NCBI GenBank assembly: GCA_036924085.1
Contig: JAVGWX010000007.1
Location: 31,163,953-31,227,952, forward strand
From: Ariolimax columbianus
Taxonomy: Eukaryota; Mollusca; Gastropoda; Stylommatophora; Arionidae
Direction of reading: 5' to 3'
Length of the DNA: 64,000 nt
Shown: positions 1-10,275 of the stretch, in pieces
How the letters are laid out: each line of letters opens with the position of its first letter
How positions within the stretch are numbered: the stretch's first letter is position 1
The notes under the pieces: generated by a model
What the model saw: only the letters and a program-made list of their open reading frames with translations
Database searches by the model: none
Told to the model about the DNA's origin: nothing
Translations under genes and position numbers: made by a program

Positions 1-798
1 CACTACACAGAACGGAGGGGCAGGAGCATTCCTGAACCTACCAAATGGCAGAAAAATAACACTGTCATTCGCTACTGGTAAGTACACGAGCAATTTCAGA
101 GCAGAGGCAGAGGCACTGAGGGCGGCAGTGGAAGAAATGGTAACACACAGTGAAAATGAGAGCCATATAGTCCTGCTGACAGATGCTCTCGAAGTAGTCA
201 CAGCGCTAAAAAGCCAGAAAAACACTGAGCTTAATGACTTAAGAGCAGCACTCTGCAAACTGTGCCAACAGTCCGCACCAAAAAGGGTAGTGGTACAGTG
301 GGTTCCGTCACACTGCAACATCCAAGGCAACGAGGAGGCAGACAGACTGGCAAAAGAAGGTGCAAGGCTACCACAAATAGATACCAGTATGACGTACGAA
401 GAGTCAAAACGGCTTATCAAAGCCAGGTACATGTCCAAATGGGAAACCGAACATACTGGTTACACCAAAAACGATGCCTATTACCAGTTGAACCGAAGAG
501 AGCAGGTCGTTGTCTTCAGACTTCGCACTGGCCACAACAGACTGAGGTACCACCTCTTCAACAAATTGAAGATAGGGTGTACCGACGAATGCCCGTGCGG
601 TACTGGTAAAATGACCACTGAACATCTGCTGCAGAACTGCCCGACATACGAGGATCAGAGAGAGCAGATGTGGCCATTGCCAGTGGAACTGCAAGACAAG
701 CTCTATGGTAGTGGCGAGAGTCTCAGGATGACCGCCGCTTTTTTCGAGAAAATAATGGTTACTGTCTGACTGTGTACGCAGAAGAAGAAGAAGAAGAA
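1..798 (+). mobile_element. Nimb/I-like LINE, 3' end (copy N1), cut by window edge
   Basis: This is the 3' end of a non-LTR retrotransposon whose polyprotein ends in an RNase H domain. The reading frame is open from base 2 to the TGA at 767-769. It starts inside RNase H, and the RNase H signatures VTALKSQKN and WVPSHCNIQGNEEAD are visible. The C-terminal motif RLRTGHNRLRYHL is followed by a zinc-knuckle-like CPCGTGKMTTEHLLQNCP. The terminus is GTACGC followed by a GAA repeat up to about 798. It is nearly identical to copy N3 (14935-17875), so it is a young insertion. The 5' part lies outside the window, so the full length is unknown. Confidence 0.9.
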
Positions 799-1190
799 CC
801 CAACCCACCACCCTTTCAGCTGTCAGGGCCACTATTAATGAACCTAACCCACCACCTTTTCAGCAGTCAGGGACGTTATTAACTAACCCAACCCACCACC
901 CTTTTAGCTGACCGGGCCGTTGTTAACGAACCCAGCCCACCACCCTTTCAGCTGTCAGGGACGTTATTAACGAAATCAACCCATCACACATTCAGCTGCC
1001 AGGGTCGTTATTAACGAACCCAACCCACAAGCCTTTCAGCTGCCAGGCCCGTTATTAACGAACCCAAACCACCACCCTTTCAGCAGTCAGGGATGTTATT
1101 AGCGAACCCAACCCACCACCCTTTCAGCAGTCAGAGACGTTATTAACGAACCCAACACACCACCCTTTCAGCAGTCAACTGAGGAAGACG
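797..1190. repeat. 44-bp minisatellite, about 9 units
   Basis: Imperfect direct repeats spaced 44 bases apart, each containing CCCACCACCCTTTCAGC, a CAGTCAGGGACGTTATTAA core and AACCCAA. They begin immediately after the GAA tail of copy N1. No coding function is seen. Confidence 0.85.
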
Positions 1191-1242
1191 TGCTTTTGTC
1201 CTCGAAGCATTGAGCTGTAAGGAGCTATCATCTAACAGATAA

Positions 1243-1985
1243 TGGTAATACATCGTCATCTTCATCCTCATTGTCATCATCTTCATCCTCATTGTCATCA
1301 TCATCATCGTCGTCATCATCACCATTATCATCACCATCATTGTCATAATCATCACCATCATCATGATCACCATCATCATCATTATCGTCATCAACATCAC
1401 CATCATCACCATCACCATCACCATCATCATCGTCGTCGTCATCATCATCCTCATCATCATGATCGTCATCAACTCACTATCATCATCATCATGATCGTCA
1501 TCAACTCACTATCATCATCATCATGATCGTCATCAACATCACTATCATCACCATCATCGTCATCACTATCATCATCCCCATCATCATCATCACCATCACC
1601 ATCATCATTGTCATCATCACCATCATTCTTATCATCATCCCCATCTTCATCGTCATCATCACCATCATCGGCATCATGATCACCATCATCACCATCATCA
1701 TCGTCGTCTACATCATCGCCATCATCATCATCACTATCATCATCATCACCATCACCATCATCATCGTCATCTACATCATCGCCATCATCATCATCACTAT
1801 CATCATCATCACCATCACCATCAGCATCAGCATCTCCATAATCATCGACATCAACATCATCGTCGTTATAATAATCACCAACAACATTATCGTCATCGTC
1901 ATCAGCATCATCATCATCATCACATTCTTGACCATCACCATCAGCATCATCTTCACATTCCCAATAATGCCCATATAGCTGTTTT
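1243..1985. repeat. (ATC/CAT)n microsatellite tract upstream of gene A
   Basis: About 740 bases of interrupted CAT/ATC trinucleotide repeat. It yields long poly-Asp, poly-Ile and poly-His frames that are artefacts of the repeat. A second tract of the same kind (35955-36945) lies at the same position upstream of gene B, so the tract is part of the duplicated block. Confidence 0.95.
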
Positions 1986-1994
1986 TCTTCTCTG

Positions 1995-2367
1995 ATCATT
2001 TGCTTGCTTTCTGAATTATGTATCGATACAACCGTATAGATGTTATGGTTCAGTCACCACACCAGCGCAAACACACTTATTTTATTGTCAACTTCTGCAG
2101 AATTAATCATGTTCGTCTACAGCCATACCGAAGCAGCGACATAAAGTCACGATTGCTCATTAAACCTGTATTGAAACTACTCAAAATGATCAATTCCTGA
2201 TGTCCACTTTCGCATCGTCTGACTGACGACTTGAATAAACAAACATGCAACATATTCGTTTAGAGAAGTTATTCTACATAAGCCACGCCTTGACTTCATT
2301 GTTGGTTGCTATAGTCTCAGTCCCAGGCAGTCTACATCATGTACTGACTCAGGCCAGTTGTTGTAAT
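1995..2367 (+). promoter_or_regulatory. 5' flank of gene A, conserved with gene B
   Basis: Sequence between the ATC tract and the start codon of gene A. It aligns by eye with 36950-37346 upstream of gene B: both carry ACACCAGCGCAAACACAC, TGCAGAATTA followed by ATGTTCGTCTAC, and TATAGTCTCAGTC with GGCAGTCT. It should contain the promoter and 5' UTR, but I cannot point to a defined core promoter element. The regulatory role is inferred from position and conservation. Confidence 0.5.
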
Positions 2368-2422
2368 ATGGCGTTCATGGCATTATATCTTGGCAGCTGT
2401 ATAGTAGTATCCACTTGGATCC
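2368..2422 (+). CDS. Receptor gene A, exon 1 (signal peptide)
   Basis: A short first coding exon: ATG followed by 17 further codons and one base, giving MAFMALYLGSCIVVSTWI, a plausible signal peptide. It ends at a consensus donor GTGAGT (2423-2428) in phase 1. Exon 2 of gene A begins after an acceptor at 21761-21762 (CTACCATTACAG) with TG ATC CTT, so the junction codon becomes CTG (Leu) and the frame continues as LILGSEYR. Gene B has the same arrangement at 37347, with a related peptide and the same phase, which is the main support. The implied intron is about 19.3 kb and is filled with repeats. No transcript evidence is available here. Confidence 0.7.
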
Positions 2423-3640
2423 GTGAGTATATCCCCGTTGACGTATTTATTTACTTAGTTAAATCTTTCGAGTTACTTTTCTGTTTTGTTACAGCTAACA
2501 GTCACAACATAAACTAAAATGTAGTCCGTCCCGATATTATTCGAAGTATTTCAAGTAGGAATTTGGGGGAATTGAGAAGAGATGGTCCGTCACCTTTCCA
2601 TAATGTCTTCTCGTATATGGTGATACTGAGACATCTATGACCTCTAAACAATTTTTCATTTCAAACTCTGTTGATTCACTCGATTGTTATGCAGTTTGTT
2701 CACAATTGTGAGGAAATCTTAACCCATATGGTTTACTTCAGTATGTGTTCAAAATGCAACACTGGAGCGATGTTGGGGTCGCCACGTTTTCACGGATTCC
2801 CGAATTGTGCACCGCCCTACTCCACCTGTGCTTTTACTTTATCAGATATCTTAGCTTATGTAATCATGCTAATTCACGAAGTTATTCAGTCCGATAACTG
2901 GTGTTGAATTCATTTGACCATGTCCTGGCACTGTCATCTGGTATTCACTCCAGAGACTGCAATGGATGTCTTGTAATCATGTCACCCCATAGGTTTAAAA
3001 AATGTTTTAAAGTTTTAATTTGTTTCATTGTACAAAAGTTGGCAATACAGCAAAAACAATTTCAAGATGAGAACAAAATGAATCAATAGTTCGTTCATGC
3101 CCAAAGGGAGACTATTCTGTCTGCGCGTGCCTTCATCTATCCGTCTTCTCCTTACACACTCATGTACACCATTCTTGGTTTTTTATATGTACCTACATAT
3201 CTGTGAACAAATTGTATATACATCTGCATACTCATACATATCTGCTACATACTTCCATCCATACCGTTTTATATATCTGTATACGTACACACAAACACAT
3301 CCGTATACATATTCCCACACACATCCACCCTCATGTGTTTACATAAATACATAGACACTCATACACGTGCCTACATATACACACCCACGCAAGCATGTAT
3401 CCACTTTCATACCCACACAAGCACGTAACTGTACATTCACACAGATAAAACCTCTCGTACTCTCCGAAGCGTGCACCTCTGTCCAGACCGTTCACAAGAT
3501 GTGAAACATATGGGCAAGGGTCTCACTCCTCAATAAAAATAAGTCACATATCCGCCAGGATCGTAGGTATAATTGCTGTGCGCGGCTCTCTTCCGCCATG
3601 TTCATACTAGATATCTAAATTCAGCTAATATTGTTAATAA
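2423..3640 (+). other. Start of intron 1 of gene A, no gene
   Basis: The first 300 or so bases align with the start of intron 1 of gene B (shared TATTTATTTACTTAGTTA, TTTGTTACAGCT and GTCTTCTCGTATA), so they belong to the duplicated block. The remainder, including a low-complexity stretch rich in CACA/ATAC at 3150-3440, shows no gene or recognisable element. Confidence 0.6.
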
Positions 3641-3649
3641 TTTCTTTTA

Positions 3650-5258
3650 TGTTTCTGTGTCTGTTCGTGCTATTGTGTGAAGCATTGTAGCTCTGTACTT
3701 GTGTTTTTGTGTGTTTGTGTTTTTGTGTGTTTGTTTATTAATCGTTTAATTTTACAAAGGGCTAAGCTAACTACTTTACACAAAATAAATAAATGATTGT
3801 CTGTTTCTTCGGCGTTTGTCCTGCGTAATTTACATTTTGAGGCTTTACTATTTGTATCGTTTTTAAAAATTTGTTTGTATGAAGGTGTACTTTCCAATAT
3901 TAGTTAGTAAGTAACTTCCTTAATGGGGTTTGATATTTTAAGCTTGTGTATATTAGATAAACTGTTTGTGTAGTCTGTTATGAAATAACCATAGACTCTT
4001 TTGATTTTACGTTTGAGCGGGGGTTCTAGTGATAAAGCTAGCTTTGTATAAATTGTGTCTGGTTTTTTGTGTAAGTAGTGTTTCATTTTTGTCGATGTAT
4101 CTTTGACACTGTTTATAAAATGTAGTAATATTTTTAAAACAACGGCGAAATGGAATTATTTAGTTTGCAATGTTTAATTATTCGTAATCCTATGTAGTAA
4201 TGGGACATAGGATATTCGTTGGGGTGTTTAATTGTTTCCTGAACAAATTTAATTCTTAACGATTGCATTTTAGTTGTTATATCTTATAATACCTCTGTTT
4301 TCTCCTGCATTACGGTTTTTGTTTGGATGCTATGTACTGTGTTTTGGAAAATGACACCTAATTTCTACGTTTATCTCTCTAATCATTGTTTCGGGAGGGC
4401 ATAATATATTGAATGTATAAAGTAGTTTTGGTATATTTAGTGTGTTAACTATTGTACTACGTCCGAATATAGTCAAGGCTCTGTATTTAAATTTCTCTAA
4501 CTTATCCTTAACGGATAAAGTGAATTTTCCCATTTTTCTTTACTATGGTCTAGCGGGTTTGCTGAAAATGTTATGCCGTATAATTTTATTATGTTAACTT
4601 ATGTTAACGGAACACAGTTGGATGTATTCTTCCATTACAAATCTCCATTATGCAAGATTCAGGGATAGTAATTTTGGATCCGCTCTCTGTGCCGTATAAA
4701 GAAAAGGTTTGTAGGATATTTTTAATGGCGCTAATATTTGATGGAAAGAGAGAAGCGTTGTCTACGTAAGCCATGCCTTCTTGTTCCCCTGACTCAGGAA
4801 TATGGGCCCCTTCTATTGTTTGGTCTTGCCTAATCTTCTATTGTAGGGGCTCGAGGACTAGAGTGTAGAGTGTTGGGGATAGCAGACTATCCTGTCTAAC
4901 TGTTCTGGTTAACATTAAGATTACTGTTCAGTTGTGATTAATTATTAGGTTGCTTTCGGGGCTCTTACATATTATTTTAGTCCATTTAGTAAAATATTGC
5001 CCGATGTTGTTTTCTTGTAATATTTTATGAAGAAAGGGATGCGAGACCACATCGAAAGCTTTTTCGTGGTCGATGGATACAATGGCAGCTTGGGTATTTG
5101 TATCTCTAGTGTAGAGGACAATATCTCGTAAAAGGTGTGTATGTTTACTGATTTGTCTATTCTGAACAATACACTGTTGGTCTTTGCGTACTAAATGCTG
5201 CCTAACGGGTCTAATTTTGAGTGTGAGGGCTTTAGTCAGTATTTTATAGTCTACATTC
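3650..5258 (-). mobile_element. Tx1/L1-like LINE, 3' part (decayed)
   Basis: Minus-strand remnants of a non-LTR retrotransposon in several frames. Frame 5287-4928 carries RT sequence: NVDYKILTKALTLKI, a degenerate QxCIV stretch, and SIDHEKAFDVVSH, the first catalytic Asp block of L1/Tx1 RTs. Further on, 4533-4330 reads as the post-RT region (FGRSTIVNTLNIPKLLY), and 3897-3670 carries a Cys/His cluster of the C-x2-C..HLF..C type typical of L1-family C termini. The RT start lies at 7771-8012; the two halves are separated by the RTE insertion at 5259-7770. Frameshifts and stops make it a pseudo-element. Confidence 0.8.
5253..5258. repeat. Target-site duplication ACATTC (left)
   Basis: The six bases ACATTC precede the RTE-like insertion and recur at 7771-7776 directly after it. 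Removing the insertion plus one copy restores a continuous Tx1 reading NYRPISLLNVDYKIL, with no residue missing. Confidence 0.85.
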
Positions 5259-7770
5259 TTACTTCCGGTAAAATGGCGACCAAGCAACAGCTGGTCTCAT
5301 GGTCTGCGATATTCGTGTGCATTGTTCATTCCACTTAATGTATGGAACGCGGTGTGTGACGATCATTTTCTAGCACGCCCAACGCTATTCACAGGAAGCC
5401 TATGTGTGTAGATTTCATCGGAATTCGGAGATACACGATCTGTTCTTCATGTCTAATAGAATACGCGTTGTTGGATAGGACGTCACTACGGATTGCGCAC
5501 CGTCCTTGGTTGGTGTGCACGACCTGCTTGAAAATTGCGTGCCATGACCGGAAGGTGTAAGGTGTGCTCATGCTGCTGATGACCATGCATCTCAGACTAA
5601 AGAAAGTTCTGAAAAGAGAGATATCTAAACTGAGATTTGACTTGGAGAAGTTGAAGTACCCGGATATAGTGGAGAACTTTGGAGCGGTGATGGGGGGAAG
5701 ATTCGCACCTCTCTTGGTTCTAAACGAGGAGACAGATCTTGAGAATATGACTGAAGCCTTGAATTCGGCATTAATCTCCACGGCATCTGAGGTTCTAGGT
5801 AGGTGCAGGATTAAGAAGAAAGCATGAATCACGAGTAAAATACTGTAATTTATGTGACAAGAGACGACAAATGAAGAGAGCGAAGAAAACACTAGATGGG
5901 ATTCAGCAATATAGAGAGATAAATGAAACCATAATGACCAAGATGAAACAGGCCAAGGTGGAATGGATAACGACTCAGTGCGCAGATATCGAACAAAATC
6001 TGGGAAGAAATGATGCCAATGGGACATATAAATTAGTCAAGGACTAAGTAAGACCTGTACAAAGTCGAAATACAACGATTCAGGACAAGAGTGGAAAATG
6101 TCTCACAGAAGCTCAAGACATTCGTGAGCGCTGGACAGACTACTGTTCGGAGCTATATAAGCATGAAGGTCAAGGTGACCCAAGAAATGCAATGTCTCCT
6201 GAAGTAAGTCTGATAGAGAAAAATCAAACGATAGCAAGAGAAGAAGTATATGAAGCCGTGAAAATGCTGAAGAGAGGGAAGGCTGTAGCTGTGGATAATA
6301 TTCCAGCAGAGCTCCTACAAGTGGGAGGTGAGGCAACAATTAATACCGGGAATTACATCTGCAATATAATTTGGCAGACAGGAGAGTGTCACACCAGCTG
6401 GACAAAATCAGTCATTATACCACTGCCGAAATCAGGAAACCTAAATATGTGTCAGAACTATCGAACAATCAGTCTGATAAGTCATCCAAGTAAAGTTCTC
6501 TTGAGAATAATACTAAACAGACTGAAACCACAGGCAGAGAATATTATTGCCGAAGAACAATAGGGCTTTCGAGCGGGAAGGAATACCATCGAGCAGATAT
6601 TTAATCTTCGGCTACTGAATGAGAAGTACTCAGAGTATCAACAACAACTCTACCATGCCTTCATTGACTTTAGAAAGGCGTTTGACAGAGTGTGGCATGC
6701 GGGGCTATGGTCAGCAATGAGGCATTATAAGTTCAACAGTGATATTGTGAGGGTAATTGCAAACCTTTATGAGCAGGCGACAAGCGCAGTCTCAGTAGAG
6801 GGAACGCTAGGCGATTGGTTCCGTACGACGGTGGGTGTGAGACAGAGATGTATACTCTCCCCAACACTCTTCAATATATTCTTGGAGAGAATAATGGAGA
6901 CGACCTTAAAAGGACAAGTTGGCACGGTTAAAATAGGTGACAGGCTTATCACAAACTTCCGATTTGCTGATGATATTGATGTATTGGCAGGCACTAAAGG
7001 GAACTCCAGGAGTTGATTGGTAGATTGGATAGAACGACCCTGAGTTTTGGTATGGAAATAAATGCAGATAAAACAAAGCTCATGACCAATAACGTAGCAG
7101 GGTTTCAATCTGTAATAGAGGCAAATGGGCAGGAACTTGAGGTGGTAAAACGTTTCAAATATCTGGTATCATTGATCAGTGAAGAGGGATCGAAGCCAGA
7201 GGTAATTGCAAGAATAGCACAAACAACAGCGGCGCTGACTCGGCTGAAACCTGTATGGCAAGACAAGCGACTCGCCCTCGACATAAAAGTTAGACTAATG
7301 CGCTCTTTGGTGCTATCAATATTTCTGTATGCCTACGAGACCTGGACCATTACAGCAAATATCCAGGGCAGGACACATTGAATGGAAATGAGGTGCTATA
7401 GAAAACTCCTAATTGTTACATATAAAGATCGTATCACGAACGTAGAAATCCGTCAGAGAGTTGAAGACGCTATTGGTCCTTTTGAAAATATGTTCACAGC
7501 TATCAAAAGACGAAAGATGGCCTGGTGCGGACACGTCGCGAGGTCCAACGGAATTACCAACTCGATACTCTTTGGTTCCGTACCGGGACAGAGAGGGCGA
7601 GGACGTCCAAGGAAGAAATGGGTGGACAACATCACTGAGTGGTCAGGCCGTCGTCCCGGTGAGATACGACAGGCGGCGACAGACAGAGAGGGATGGCGTG
7701 GGATTTTGGGAGTGTCTTCATGTGTGACCCAACGATCTGATGGGTTACGGGATGAACTGAACTAAACTGA
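5259..7770 (+). mobile_element. RTE-like non-LTR element (5'-truncated, decayed)
   Basis: A 2512-bp insertion bounded by ACATTC on both sides. Translated blocks are, in order: a linker after the lost endonuclease (KLRFDLEKLKYPDIVENFG, about 5640), the pre-RT region (SPEVSLIEKN, KMLKRGKAVAVDNIPAELL), RT blocks (IPLPKSGNLNMCQNYRTISL, FIDFRKAFDRVWHAG, VGVRQRCILSPTLFNIF, FADDIDVLAG) and a C-terminal tail (KRRKMAWCGHVARSNG). The coding potential is broken by stops near 5825, 6044, 6561 and 7379 and a frame change near 7012. The 3' end is GATGAACTGAACTAAACTGA without a poly-A. A 379-bp relative with the same tail lies at 58042-58420. The clade name is my best judgement; the blocks also resemble proteins often annotated as generic endonuclease-reverse transcriptase. 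Confidence 0.85.
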
Positions 7771-8015
7771 ACATTCAAAAGAGAGATTGGTCTGTAGTTT
7801 TATACCTCTAATTTATCCCTGTTCGGTTTATAAATCAGAGTTATGTAAGCTTGATAGAGGCTAATTGGCAATTTACCTGTTTCGAGTGCATCCTTCAAGC
7901 CCTTTACGAAAGTGGGTACAATGCTGTCAAAGAAAGTTAGGTAGAACGCTATTGTCAACTTGTCAGAGCCTAGGCTTGTATTTTTTTGTTTTTTTTTTGG
8001 AGTCAGGTACATTCA
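7771..8015 (-). mobile_element. Tx1/L1-like LINE, RT start (other side of RTE insertion)
   Basis: The minus strand reads SLGSDKLTIAFYLTFFDSIV, then ETGKLPISLYQAYITLIYKP and, after a stop, NYRPISLLNV: the opening RT blocks of an L1/Tx1-type LINE. The reading stops exactly at the RTE insertion and continues as VDYKILTKAL at 5258. It is bordered on its upstream side by the 55-bp array. Confidence 0.8.
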
Positions 8016-8280
8016 TCAGATTTTGTAAGGGCAGGGGTGTATTCGTCTCATCCCTGCCCGAGTACATTCATCAGGTTTTGTAAGGACAGGGGTGTATTCG
8101 TCTCATCCCTGTCCGAGTACATTCATCAGGTTTTGTAAGGACAGGGGTGTATTCGTCTCATCCCTTTCAGAGAACATTCATCAGGTTTTGTAAGGACAGG
8201 GGTGTATTCGTGTCATCACTGTCCGAGTACATTCATCAGGTTTTGTAAGGACAGGGGAAGGGGGAGTACTGTCACCCACA
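8016..8280. repeat. 55-bp minisatellite, left part (about 5 units)
   Basis: Direct repeats with TTTTGTAAGGACAGGGG (8076, 8131 and so on, spacing 55) and GAGTACATTCATCAGG. The array is interrupted by Nimb copy N2 and resumes at 10048. Confidence 0.9.
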
Positions 8281-10047
8281 CTATTCCTGGTGTATATAAA
8301 CAACATCATAGAGAATATACCAAGGAGAGTACACTGCTCCATGTTTGCAGACGATCTGGCTATCTAGACCTCTAAAAAAAATCTCACCGTAGCAAACATT
8401 CGGATTCGGCAAGCTCTAACATCGTTGGAGGAGTGGGCGAACTCATGGCTGGTCAAAATAAATGAGGAAAAAACAACATGTACGATATTCTCGCTTTCAA
8501 ATAAACCACAGAACACCAAAATAAGTCTCAATGGCAAATATATGCGGCCAAAAGACAACCCAAACTACTTGGGAGTCACATTTGATCGGCGCATGACATG
8601 GAAAAGTCAGATCGAGAGAAACCGAATGAGAGCCAGACAAAGAATGGCAATCATGAGGAACCTTGCTGGCACAAGCTGGGGAGCAGACGAAAGCATACTA
8701 AAGAAACTGTACACTGGAAGAGTGAGACCAGTTCTCGAGTATGGAATTGCGGCATGGACAACAGCAACAAAGGCGAACTTTGATAAAATTAGCAAACTTC
8801 AAAACCAAGCCATGAGAGTTATTACAGGAGGCATGTAACAACGCCAATTGTAGAACTTGAAAAGATTACAAATCTGCAATCCATGACCGACAGATGAGAC
8901 TGCAGAGCCCAACAACAAGCAGAGAAACTCAGAAGACTGACAGACCATCCAATGCATCAGAGACTAAATAGATTTGGAAATGGGAAACTAAAGCGGAGAA
9001 ACTTTGCAGAAATAGTCAAAGCAAAGATGAGCGAAGACCCTATGTTCACCGTAACAACACCAAAGCCCATTCCTACTGTACGCAAACCCACATGGAAGCA
9101 GCATATCTTTCCGGAGGTGGTAGAAAATATACCAGGTATTGGAAACAAGAACAACCAGACTGAAAAAGAAAGAAGAGACATAACCCTGAGGTACATAGCG
9201 GAAAACTACCCAAGCATGGACTGCACCCATGCATACACCGACGGTTCTGTAGCAAACACAACACAGAATGTAGGGGCTGGGATATTCCTCAGCCTACCAA
9301 ATCGTAGAAACATAACATCTGTCAGTGACAACTGGAAAACTCTCAAGCAATTTCAGAGCGGAGGCAGAGGCACTGAAGGCCGCAGTAGAAGCAATGCTCA
9401 CAGGCGAAAGCAATGAAAGCCAGATAGTCCTGTTCACAGATGCCATGGCCGTGGTCACAGCATTAAAAAGCCAGAAAAATACTGAACTTAATGATTTAAT
9501 AGCAGTACTCTGTCAACTATGCCAGCAATCCGCACCAAAAAGAGTAGTGGTACAGAGGGTTCGATCCCACTGTAACATCCAAGGCAACGAGGAGGCAGAC
9601 AGACTAGCAAACGAAGTTGCAAGACTACCACAACCAGATTCTAGTGTGACCTACCAAGAGTCCAAAAAGCTTATTAGGGCCAGATACATGGCCAAATGGG
9701 AAACAGAACACACTGGCTACACAAAAAATGATGCCTACTACCATCTGAACAGAAGAGAGCAGGTCGTGGTCTTCAGACTCCGCACAGGCCACAACAGACT
9801 GAGGTACCATCTATTCAATAATTTGAAGATAGGTGGTACTGACGAATGCTCGTGTGGCACAGTTAAAATGACCGCTGAACATCTGCTGCAAAATTTCCCG
9901 ACGTACGAGGACCAGAGAAAGCACATGTGGCCATCACCAGTGGCAACACTAGACAAACTCTTTTGCAGTGTCGACAGCCTCAGGATGACATCTGCTTTCT
10001 TCGAACAAATACAAGTTGACGTCTGACAGCGTACGAAGAAGAAGAAG
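8281..10047 (+). mobile_element. Nimb/I-like LINE copy N2 (5'-truncated, decayed)
   Basis: Starts inside RT at the block GVLSPTLFLVYINNI, followed by CSMFADDLAI with a stop replacing the following Trp (about 8366). An open stretch 8425-8838 covers the RT thumb (WANSWLVKINEEK); after frame changes, 8952-9416 and 9325-10026 cover the linker and the RNase H plus C-terminal Cys motif. It ends GTACGAAGAAGAAG. It is inserted in the 55-bp array, and TAAGGACAGGGG is present on both sides (ending about 8280 and starting 10048). This is a plausible 12-base target duplication, but since the site is itself a repeat unit the assignment is not unique. More diverged than N1, N3, N4 and N6. Confidence 0.85.
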
Positions 10048-10275
10048 TAAGGACAGGGGTGTATTCGTTTCATCCGTGTCCGAATACATTCATTAGGTTT
10101 TGTAAGGACAGGGGTGTATTCGTTTCATCCCTGTCCGAATACATTCATTAGGTCTTGTAAGGACAGGTGTGTATTCGTGTCATCCCTGTCCGAATACATT
10201 CATCAGGTCTTGTAAGAACAGGGGTGTATTCGTGTCATCACTGTCCGAGTACATTCATCAGATTTTATAAGGACT
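10048..10275. repeat. 55-bp minisatellite, right part (about 4 units)
   Basis: Continuation of the 55-bp array after copy N2, with variants ATTCGTTTCATCC and GTCCGAATACATTCATTAGG. It runs without a gap into the 59-bp satellite near 10268. Confidence 0.88.

Noticed and set aside
1469..1999. Acidic poly-Asp protein on the minus strand
   Set aside because: It is the reading of the (ATC)n tract; the + strand gives poly-Ile/poly-His equally well.
5389..6027. 212-residue minus-strand frame
   Set aside because: Antisense to the RTE-like element, whose + strand translation has recognisable LINE blocks.
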